This document shows, in pieces, positions 36,001-48,000 of a DNA stretch of 64,000 nt; within the stretch, counting starts at the first letter, position 1; each line of letters opens with the position of its first letter. Made by a program: the position numbers and the translations under genes. The notes below the pieces were generated by a model. It had not been told where the DNA came from. It searched no databases and worked only from the letters and a program-made list of their open reading frames with translations. The DNA is from Antedon mediterranea (Eukaryota > Echinodermata > Crinoidea > Comatulida > Antedonidae): positions 23,999,001-24,063,000 of the forward strand of contig NC_092673.1 of assembly GCF_964355755.1 (NCBI RefSeq), given 5' to 3'.

Positions 36001-39000
36001 ATTATTATGTTTTTCTTGTTTTGAATTAAAGGGATTAACTACATTAAAACTTCAAATTAACCTATTCAAAGTCTGATTTAATTAATGTTCTTGGGGGACA
36101 ATACATCTTTTTTCGAAAGACAATACATCTTTAAATGTTTACAACAGTATAAATTGAATGTTTTGCAGTGTTTCTTGGTGGATCATGCAACCCAACAACA
36201 TGGCGACATGACATTGCTATACCCTTACTCAAGCAATATGGGTTAACATATTATAATCCTGTAAGTATAGTTATAACAGATTGCATAGATTTACTAATAA
36301 CTATTCTTAGCTGGCTTCTTGCATGCTCTTTAGATATTATTATAATTACCGTGATCAGTAATTGTAATTTCCTAAATAAGATGCAAAATCAGTATTCAGC
36401 ATTCCCTTATGAATATGATATTCATTAACATTTGCTGTAAAAGCAAGTAAAATTTGTAAAATTATGCATTGCTGGGTGCAGCAGGAAAGGGGTGCAGCAG
36501 GAAATGGAATATGAGAGACAAGAATAAAAACAATTATAATAATTGGTGTTTCTGCTTTTTACAATTGATAGTAGGTCTTTGTATGGTCCAAAGACCTGCT
36601 ATGTGTGTCTTTGGACCATACAAAGAAAAGTCTTGTACTTCTTGTCAATCTCTTAATTCATTCATTCCAACATTCATCTCTAACAATGGATGAATTGGAA
36701 TAGTACAGATAAAGGTACTCTCTTTCAATTAATTAATCAATTTCCCAATAATTAATTCATTCTAAAAAATAATAATAATAATAATGGCAATCATTTTAAT
36801 TACATTTGAAAAACAAAACAAACTACTGTAGTTATGGATAAAAATGGATGAATTGGAGTAGTAGAAATATTAAATTAAAAATATGTTTTCCATCTTCTCT
36901 CTCAGCAAGTAGATGAGTGGGACCCTCATCTCATTGAGGTAGAAGAACAAGCCAAGCAGCTTGCTCAACTGCTTGTGTTTGTCATAGATAATACAACACG
37001 CAGTACAGCTTCGCTTGTAGAGGCAGCTTACCTTGCAGGTAATGTGATGAAGGAAAAATGGTAAAGCCACTTTTGACCAACTTTATCATCATTTAACATA
37101 TTGTAAAGCTCTATCAAATTTTATGTGTCAAAAAAAATGTGATGTGCCCATATATGAACATTATGACATCTATCACTACCATATTTAGGCATCACTATCA
37201 TATTTAAATGGCATATCACTGCCATATTTGGCACATCACACTTTTTTTGTCGAACTAGTTTGATAGTGTAGACAGAGCTTTAGCCAACAATAAATCCACA
37301 CATCCATACTATCACGGTGGGCCTGGCAATATATTATACAGTATTGTTGAATGAAATTTGTCTGCTTATGACTACAGTATGTCTGCTACAGCCATGTATG
37401 TGTTTAATTTTAAACTCCTTGTTAATTGAATGTGCATTTTTTATGTTTTAGGAAATGACCGTCCAGTTATACTTGTGATCAAAGGTCTACCTATTGAAGT
37501 TGCTGGAGAAAAACTAACAGAATCGTAAGGATTTAAACAAATTTACAAACACAATCTGCATTGATTAGTCTTTTAATATTATTTCTAATCTAATAACTAA
37601 CATTAATCTAATAACTGTAAAAACAGCTTTGTATGTTTGACTGTGAATATTTTTTGTAGAAAGAAATGCACAGAAGTTGGCAACTGTTAGAAATTCAATG
37701 TGTTCAATTGGAATTATTATAATTCAATTTCATAGTATCTCTGATCAGCTATCAAAACTTAATTTACTTCCATCGTAAAACAATCATTTCAAATAAATCA
37801 TTTTAGCCACAAAAAAAAATACCCGTATATTTCGGTGTATAAGTCGCACTTTTGAGACGCAAATTTGACCTCTAAATCAAGGGTGCGTCTTATACACCGA
37901 ACATAAATGCCTCACCACACAGATTGTACATAGGCGTAGGCCAATAGTATAGGCTATCGTCACCTCGTTTGCTAGGCCTAGCTACAGTAACTAACGTAAC
38001 GGCAACCTGCTTGTGCCTAGTTTTCAAGGCATTTTAGCATGATGTTATACTAAATATGATGAAAAGATTTGTTCATTATGGCGCTCCGATAAAATTTCAT
38101 TTGTAAACGTTTACGTACGATCGATTGGAATAGTATTTATTTATACAGTAGTTATACGCACGATCGCCGTACCCCCAGTGCAAGCCCTCCTTTGGCGGCC
38201 ACATGGTGAACGGTATTCGACTAGTATATTCTCCAGGTGATTATAGCATGGACCTAGCGTACACACTTCTTGGATACATAGATACTGATCGAATACGATT
38301 GTCCGTGAAAACATGCGCCCTCTCGAAATGATCGAGCGAGGCTAGCCCACACACGTACATGTTACACACACGGTCATGCACTCGATGTTGCGGCGAAACT
38401 CATGAATAACAAGTTAGAAAGAACTTGTTGAGGCTGGGTGCGGCCGAGCCTAGGTAAGAAAAAACCTAAATAAAGGACGCCGTTGTAGATATAACAAAAT
38501 ATATTATTAGAATAATATTGATTACAATTTAAAAAAACATTGTTTTGATGAAATATAAGGTGCGTCTTATACATCGACGATATAAAAAATACCGGTATTT
38601 TACTCTCAGTTAGGGGGTGCATCTTATACACAGGTGCGACTTATACACCGAAATATACGGTAAATATAAAAATAGAGTTTGTATTAAATACATTACACTA
38701 TGCTCAGTTATACACAAACTTGATATGTTTTCTTGTTCATCAAGATACCAAACATCCACACACATTGTTGTATATACCTTTTTTCCTTATGCTGTCTAAT
38801 GTCACCATTCAGTTCTTTTATTTTAAAATTTCTGCACCTTGTTAGTCTAAAATAATCATTTGAAATTATAAAACTTATATGCACTTTTTGATTTTAAATC
38901 TCTAATTTTATAATTTAAAATTTAACTTTATTTTTCTTTCAGTTTTTAACCACAAAGAAATCTTTTTATATGTTTTAATTATATGCATTGTTCATTTGAC

Positions 39001-42000
39001 AGATGCTCACAGAGTCCCGTACTTAATGAATATGATTCCCAATGGTAATTGCATTTTATCACCAAAATGTTGTTTTTTTCATTTGCACGATAAACTAATG
39101 ATTATATTCATTTGTCTCTGATATGCATAACATTATATTGTCTGAATAAAAAGTAGTTTTTTTATAGGTATTGTGCTTCCAAAACTAATAATTTTAAAAT
39201 GATTGCTTGGTTATTTTTTATTGTCATCAAGTAGCAAGTACAACTCGCGTGTGAAGGTGTTGAAGAATTGTGTGGGGTGTTATGAGGTTCGTCCAGGGAA
39301 GGAGATTCTTTTTTTAAATTGGCCCCTTTTCAACTTTCAAAAGTGTAATATTCATTTGAATAATTGTTGAACTTTGATTCGTAATTGTCTACAAAAATGA
39401 ATTAAAAAATGTTATTTATTTCATTTACATTGAGAAAGTAAATAGAACATTTGTTGCAACTATACCGTCTTTGCATAAAATATATAGAATGTATATTAGA
39501 TTTAGATGTTTAATATTTTAAAACAATATTATTATATACATGCATCAAAATATGAAACATATTCTGAAACTAATAACTTATTTGCATTAGAAAAAATAGA
39601 ATGTAGATGTTTAATCCTATAAAAAAATATATGATATTTTTTATTACATCCTACTCTTGCATAAACACAATGTTAAATAATAATTATTACCATGAATGCT
39701 ACTTCTTTATACTTATCATTATTATTTATTTAAATTTATGTTGTAATTTGTTTTGTTTGCTTGTATTTTGTTCATTTTTTAAAAACCAAACTAAATCAAC
39801 ACTTTCCAATATTTGTATGCCAACAAAAAACAAAATCCTTATAAGACAAAATCATGACATCATTTTGATTAAATTCACTTTTATTAGTGATGTACCCATT
39901 ATGTAAATATTAACATATTTTACAAAATAGTAATAATATTTTATAGTTGCTTGGTTTTTGTAAACACTATTTTATGAACAACTATGAAATACAATGGACC
40001 CCATACCTATAAAGAAATCTTGAAACATCTTTTTATCTTAATCAAATAATTTCTTTCGGATGATCCAAAGCGAATGAAACCGTAAACTTGTTTTTACTCT
40101 AGGTTTTGCTGGTTCAAAGACGCAGCTTAATCATGAGTGAGTCTATGTGACTCTATTGTTACCATGAAATCTCGTATTTGGTATATCACCATCTATGGAA
40201 CGTTCAGGTTTACCCAAATGGGTACAAAATTATTTGAATACTATACAGAGATCCGGATGAACCTTTTTACTTATATATTTATCTTGTCTTTTCACATTTA
40301 TTTACGTGCCCTTCTAAACTGCAGTTCTCAAATTTGTGCTGTTAGGCTATAATAAACAGATTTCACTTTGTTTGCTTCCAATGCAATAAAAAGAATTGCC
40401 TCTCATCACCCATATATCATTACTTTATTTGGTGTGATAACATTTTTATTAAATCAATATTTACATTTTATCATTGCAATTAAAACAAAATCTACAATGC
40501 ACTGTCATAAATCGTCATTATCATGATTAATATTATATCATTGACTTCACTCAGAAATCTAAAGTATACAGCAGAACCCTCCTCCATTGGTACACCCCTA
40601 TTTAGGGGACATGCCTATTAGGGCACACTTTCTTATGGTATTGATGAAGGGAAACGTATGTTTTTAACGATATGGCCACCCTCTGGGACTCTATTAAAGA
40701 GACACTATTTTGGATCACAAAGGTGCTCCTTAATGGTGGTCTACTGTCATTTTAAAGATAATTATTTAATTAATATATATTTTTCTTGCAGTGAATTGAA
40801 TGACTTAAATAGAGGACATCATTTTTTAATAGATCTTGTCCAGCGAAAGTGTCTACCGATATTTGAAGACATCGAAACTGCCGTACATTGTGCGGCAAAG
40901 GTCATAAATCAAGGCATTTCGATCTCGGAACTGGACATCAAGGATGGTGCTCAGCCAGTCAAATATCCTAATGTTCGTGTCGGGCAAAAATTAATGTGAG
41001 TTGTGCACAATTTAATGGAAAAACAACTCCATTCTTCCTCAAAGACTTAGTGTAAGACATTGTTTTTGCAGAGAATCTTGCGTGTACTGTATGTTTTTCA
41101 ATGAATTGTCACATGTATTTTTGGACATTCGCTATTGATAGTCTTTGGCCTAAATAAAATAATATATAATACATCATCAGCATATTTTCAATTTGTTTAT
41201 TTATCAATTTTTTTTCTCTTTCAGTAATACAAAATGTGCCTTCAAAGAATTCCACCAAAAAGATATTAGTAAAATCAGCATAAAAGATGTAAGTATACTT
41301 TATGTATACATTGATTGTAAAAGATTACAAAAAAAACTAAATCTCTGTCCACACTATCTCAATCTAGTTTGACAAAAAAGTGTGATGTGCCCAAACATAA
41401 TAGTGATATGACATCATCATACCTATGTATGGACACATCACATTTTTTTGTCACATAAAGTTTGATAATCTATTTTTTAAGCAATAATTGATGCCAATAT
41501 GAGAGTTCCCATTATTTGTAGTATAACGAGTATAAACCTCTTTTTAAATAATATAAAAATAGCCATGAAAAAGAGACAAGTGTCAAGTCCATCAAAACAC
41601 ATACTGTATACTCTAACAACTTGTAACAAGTTGTAACCATGTTTGTATAGTGTGAAGACAATTTTCAGGAAATTCTCTCGAGATTTTACATAGGACCCAC
41701 GATGAGAGACCTGATTTTGTTCTGAGATGTTCCGAGTTGTTACTGCATGCACGTGTATTGCCCTGGTATTACTGACTGACCAATCATAGTAATAAATAAC
41801 GCTACTATGCTTTCTCCCAAAGATTTCTTATGGTTCGCATGCGTGTTTAAAAACGTGCCGAAAATCGCGAGATCAAACCTACAGGTTGTATATTATACCG
41901 TTTTCCAGATACACTACTAAATTATTTTTTTTTATTCAGTCATTATTAGCCATGAAGTCACTGCATCACAAGGAATTCTCTTTCCCCGTCTACTGGCAAA

Positions 42001-45000
42001 TTGAAGAGAGTTCAAGATTTTCAAACGAAGATGAAAAGTGCTTTGATTTCAACGAGTTCTGTTGCTTAGTAACACAGTATAGAAATTACGAACAACCAAC
42101 TCATCCATTTTCTAGAGTATTTTCATATCTACAGAGTAGTATAAGTAGTAAGTATTTATTAATTTAGTAAATTTAAAACTGAATTTAAAATGTAGCTATT
42201 TACACCTTACACATGACATGGTTGTTTGCCTTTGAGTCCAAATCTTACTTCGGACAAACCAATTTGTCCTTGTTGATAATATTTTGGCCACGAAACATCT
42301 TGTGCATACATGCTGGAGTATTATAGTATATGTGTATACAACAGACTTTCTGAATGCTCGGCGATTCCCTGTGTTTTAGCAAATTTCAATCTATCTATTG
42401 AATATTTCCGACTACTACAGTAAATGGTCAGATGTACTCCACAGTAGTTACAAACGATTTCAAGCCTGTTGGTGCAGTACCTGCTGCTTACTTGGGCTCG
42501 AATCTAACCTCTAGCCATCAGCGCAAGCTCGGTGTTGAGGTATGAACGCCAGGCTAGTGATCTGGAGGCCGTTGGTCCCACTTAAGAATTACTTGCATAT
42601 TTAAGTATTCTCAATGTACTTAGTATGATGAAGTACAAATTACGTCAGAGTAGGGCAAAACATCTGACCATTATTACTCAACTCCCTGACGCAAAGATAT
42701 TTAACAGTAGTTCCAAACAATTACAATACTACAGTAAAAGGACTTCTGTGGGACACTCCAAGTGAAATGAATGGAGGGATATATGCGTTTATATATACAA
42801 TAGTAATACTGTTGCCAACACCTCTAATTGTTTTGTGCATTTAATAGAGGTTTTACTTGATTTCAAGTTGTCTATTATTCTATTTAATGTATAATAATAT
42901 ATTTTGTTTGTTTTCATAAGGTGTTGTATCTAGGTGGTCCCATCACCCTCCTACATGTGTACCTGTCCTCAAACGAGACGTCTATCTTGGTGGTACCTGT
43001 CGTAATACTACATGGCGAGAAGAAATATCAATTCCCTTACTCAGGTATTTAATGGTAGTGTTATGGAAATCTTTTAGATGGTGCATGTCATTTGCATAGC
43101 CAATTTGTATGTTATTATAGTAGTGGAGCTGTAGCTTGGTGGCTAACATGCTTGCTTTCCAATCTCAAGGTCCAGGGTTCAATCCTGACCTAGTGCAGGG
43201 TTGTAACTCACAACTCTTTTAACTCCATCCCATAAGCCTCAAATGAGACTTAGTTTATAAGCATGATAAATTTTTAAATACTTTATCTATTCTGTAATTG
43301 GCGAGTTACTTGCTGTTGAATGCGTATGAAAAAGGGCAGCATACTTGAATAAGTGCATTTTGTAGAATTGTAAATAATAAATAAATTATTTTGTTTGACA
43401 AATCCAGTCAAGAATTTACTCACGTTCTTTAGCTTTCGCTATCTTGGCTGATGGCTTGATCACAAGTGATCCGGTACACTGCTACTTCCTGGAAATCTGT
43501 TGTTATAGTTTGAATGTGAGTAAATTCTTTACTGGATTTGTCAAGCAAAATGATTTATTTAGGGCAGTATACTGTTTTCAGTATACTGCCCTCTCCTCAT
43601 CTCAATTATTATCAGTTTATTATTATTTATTGCATGTGACTACAGCTTTATCTATGTATTACATACAGAAAAAATATCTCATAAATAGATTTAAGTTCAT
43701 TGTCCAACTTCTTAAAAGCTTGTTTCAGCTGTGGCACAGATCATGTTCAGATTCAGTAACCGTATTCACCATTCACACTTGGCTAATGAAAACACTCTTA
43801 AAATTTAAAAAATATCTTATCTAAGAGAATACAATGTAAGGGAAAATACTTATTGAGTTATAAGCGAAATACCTATAAGGGAAATATCTCACTTAAGTGT
43901 GATTGGTGGAAAAGGGATTGGCCTCTCAACCCTCTCCACCCCCTTTGAACGAGCCAAGGCCAACCCCTATTAGGGAATACCTTTTTGTGTCCCGCAGATG
44001 CCCTATTAATAGAGATTCTAATCGATATTTTTGTATAAAAAAAAAAAGATTAATCTGTCCTATAAACACTACCTCCAGTTTTTGATTACTTTGTTTTGAT
44101 GGAAGATGACTCATGATAATATTTGCCGTGATCATCATTAATTGAGGAGACACCCTGTAAATTGTCATATTTTAGAAATCTGACAGCATCAAAACCAACA
44201 CTTTATGTCAGAAAGAGACAAGTCGTAGGTCGATGGATGAGTAATTCTCTGATAACATCTCCCTCGGTCAACATCCTCAACACATTTCTTATAATTATAC
44301 AGGATGTTGTCAACAAGATTTTAGCAAGTTCTATCAACAAAAAACCTGTTCTAACAGAATTACTAAAAGAAGGTGTTTATAATAGTTGCCATTTGTTAAT
44401 GAAAGTGTTAGTTGATTTTGAACATAGTTCTGTCCTATCCCCTCTCTACCTTTCTCCAGGCAAACTGATTATATTTGTTAAAAGAAAGCCTACCCAATAG
44501 GCCATTCTGTAAAAATGGTAAACAATTAGTAAGTTCCAAAGCTTCTTTCAAAATAAAGGTATTTGTATCCCCAAAATTTGAAATAATCTATAGAAATGTG
44601 TCAGGCAAGGTTATGTTCTCATGCTCTCTCTTAAACCCTCAAAGGTATGAAAACATCTAGTAAGAAGCTGAGAATTTTATACAATTAGTAAGTTTCCAAT
44701 CTTCTTTATCAAAGTAAAGATATTTGCACTCCCCAAAGTTCATGAAATATCTATAGAAATGTGTCTGGCTAGGTTCTGTTCACATTCTCTCTATTAAACC
44801 CTCAAAAGTATGAACCTTTTAAGACCTTTCAGTGGTTATCAATCCACTAGAATTAGAGTTTTTTTCTGACTGACCCCTAATTTGAATGGCACTGTGATCA
44901 ACTTGGTTTACCCACTCCATGTTTATAGTCATACTGAAAATTGAGTTTAAATACAGTAATATTTTAAACCTTAGTGTAAACCATCCCTTGATAATTTGCA

Positions 45001-48000
45001 TCTACTGTTTGATTAACTCTTTCATTCCTATAACTTTAAAGTATTTTGTCATTGACACATAGGATGGTATGCTGCCCTTTATTGCCCTGTAGAGCATTTA
45101 TTTTTATCCGTACATGACATTCACGCTAGAAAAGGAATTATTTATAAGGAAAATCTTAAGTGATAAAACGGTTTGCAGGAAATTAATATAGACATAAAAA
45201 AAGGGGTTTATAAAAAAAAATTGTATTAATAATAGCTTTATCATCACCATGATTTAATTCAAAACTTAAAGCATCAACCCTCTCCAAAATTTATTTATTT
45301 TTCTCACGCTTTGTATTTTTTAACTTTCACTGTATACTAAAAGCTCACTTATATCCAAATGCATTGACATTTTTGCTGTATGCATCAAAACTCCTAAACT
45401 GTCATTACAATTACTGTGGTGTATTTATAAATGAATTATTCTTTATTGAGAATATAATTGACATCTTTTTCTAGATTTATAAAATATTTATTCCCCCCAA
45501 TGCACCCCCTCTCCTGTATTCCCCCTCTAAATGTATCCCCCTCCAAAGTATTCCCCTCAATGTATTCCGCCTTCAGGATGTGATGCTTATTATGGTGACT
45601 TGTGTTAAATCTAGTTACTCTGATGTACTATTTAAAAATAAGCTTTGATCTTGTACAAAATGTTTGCTAATGACCTCCCAATGAGGAGTGAGTGTTTTGC
45701 AAGTAGTGAGTGAGTAGTCTTGAGTCTGCTACTCTCTGCTCTAAATCTCAAACATCTCATACATGTATATTTACAGGGATTTCATGTTGATCGTTTGTAT
45801 ACAACAGGAAGAAATGTCATGTGTACCTCTGTCCTACATTTAGCTACTGAGTTTTACAGAATTAGCACATGGGTCACTAGGTCCTGTGAAGTTGCAATTT
45901 GTCGTGTGGAATCCTTTACATTTCGCAACAGCTGAATTTACATTTCTATGTCAATAATAGGCTTAATAACTAGAAGTATTTTAGCAAATGTTAAATGATT
46001 CAATATTTAGAGATGGAGTAGATTATTGGCACATTTGTTTTATTCATCATAAATTTTGTTTTATCAGAACTTTTGATTTTTTTAACATGACCAATTTTAT
46101 TAGTAAATTTATTTCATTGGGAGTGAATGCATCTTAATTTTCTGCAGAAATTGTTTGGGTGTAGCAACACTATACATTTATTTAAAAACTACTTATGCAA
46201 AACAGCTTTTATCTATCCTAATATACACAGTAGTAAAAGAAGTTTCTTTAGAATTATTCATAATTCTGACTCTGTATGCTGCTATATGCTGCTGCTATAT
46301 GTCGAATATCCTACCACTAATGACATGCTTGGTCAAATTTTGTCACTCTAGACTCATCTAGTGCTAGCACTAAATCAGCACTAGGTCTGGTCCCTCGAAA
46401 TGTATGTATTCAAATAAATTAATTCCTAATTTCATTGATGGCCACTACAGATAATATGATGTATTTAATTCATGTAACCCTCTTCAGCATTTTACATGTT
46501 CTGAAGATATTGTCTAGTCCTTGTTTTTAATTAAGTGTATACACTTACTTCACAAGGAAACACACATTATCAATCAAAAACAGGTCTTTATAATTGGTCT
46601 AATTGGTCTATCAAAACTCATGGTAAAGAAGTGATGTTGGAAATAGGGCAGCTGACAATTATAGCAAGAAAAGGTTAAATATGAATGATCTTTCTCATTT
46701 CTCTTGGGACTCTCTATCGAAAGTTGACTAACGTCCATTAGGATTTTGAACTATTCCTATTGGTCATTTCAATTCTTGGAAAGAAAAACATTATGGTCAA
46801 CTGCGGCACATTGAATGAAATTGAAAGTTAAGCATAGATTTGATGTCAAACACCTAGGGATCTCAGCTGTTACTTTGTTTTTTCAAGATAACACTAAAAT
46901 ATGGGACCATAATTTATTCTATGTAGAATCCTATTGTTCTTAAGGAGACACCATTGAGACCTTTATACCTGTAGGCGGAGTTGGATTGAACATAAGTGTA
47001 AATTTTGTAATGGTTGGTACTTGATTGTTTGAAACATCTTCGATATGCAATTGGTATTGCTACAGTGTGGTGGTTAGAACAGGGAGTAACTCCCTGGTTA
47101 GAAGATTTTCACAGCATACAGTACCTCATGTGATGTCCAAATACAACTTGACTAATAGTCAGTCAATACTGGTCATCTAAACCCAATTAGTTTATCACTG
47201 TTATCGGTTTAAGAAGGTTTGCCTAAAGGGAGGGCTGAATGCCCATGGGAAGGTAATGTTCTCAATCCTGTGTAAACAGTTTAAATATATGAGTTAATTC
47301 TGTCATTCACACGAATATATAGTAACAACCATGTCATGCCTGTGGTGCCAAATAAATCCCCCTACTTGAGTCAGATCTGTTGTAAAAACAAGGCCTTGAA
47401 ACCAGGAAAACATACTTTAGTCAGTAAGAACACATCTATGAATCTTACGAGTTTGTGATAAAGATGTGCGTGTGGCACGGTGTGTTTGACGTTAGATTAC
47501 AGATCGTGAGTTCGAATCCAACAATTAAAATTATGCTCAGAATAAAATGTGTACATTTATTTTGGACAAATAACAAAGTAGGAATGAAAAAGTGTGTTCC
47601 TTGAACTAAATATGTCAGTATAATAGAAATTACAAAACTGTTTTTCATTTGGAATATCTTTATATTAGATTCTTTCTATCACTGACTGTCATTTTATTCA
47701 TTAAAATGAATAAAATAAACATTTCATAAAATAAAAGTTGAAGAGTTAACACTGAGATTACAGTATGTGTTGCCATAGACTAAAAAATATTGGTGGTGGT
47801 ACTGCTGCAGCTCCTACTCTCTTTCATGATCTCTGATTTAGTGTCAATATTTTGACCGGCTTACTGTATCTGCCACTACATGTTTTTTAATTTCATTGAT
47901 TCTGAATATCTGCTTGAACTGTTAACTATGAAGTGTGTCAATCCCAGTTTTATGACAGTCAATGTATTAGTAAATCTGTCAAGTGAATATGAAATACTTA

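Noticed and set aside
39607-39906. 99-codon hydrophobic frame
   Set aside because: It lies in an extremely AT-rich part of intron 7. Composition alone explains the Phe/Ile/Leu/Tyr content.
44162-44500. 112-codon plus-strand frame inside intron 11
   Set aside because: No recognised domain. It would not join the flanking exons without breaking the clear domain 2 alignment. Possibly a chance frame or an unknown TE remnant.
45720-45935. 71-codon frame preceded by an acceptor-like TTTACAG
   Set aside because: No good donor in frame and no similarity to the surrounding protein.
47455-47525. Functional tRNA gene
   Set aside because: The B box is good, but the T-stem and acceptor stem do not pair, so it is listed only as a tRNA-like pseudogene or SINE head.
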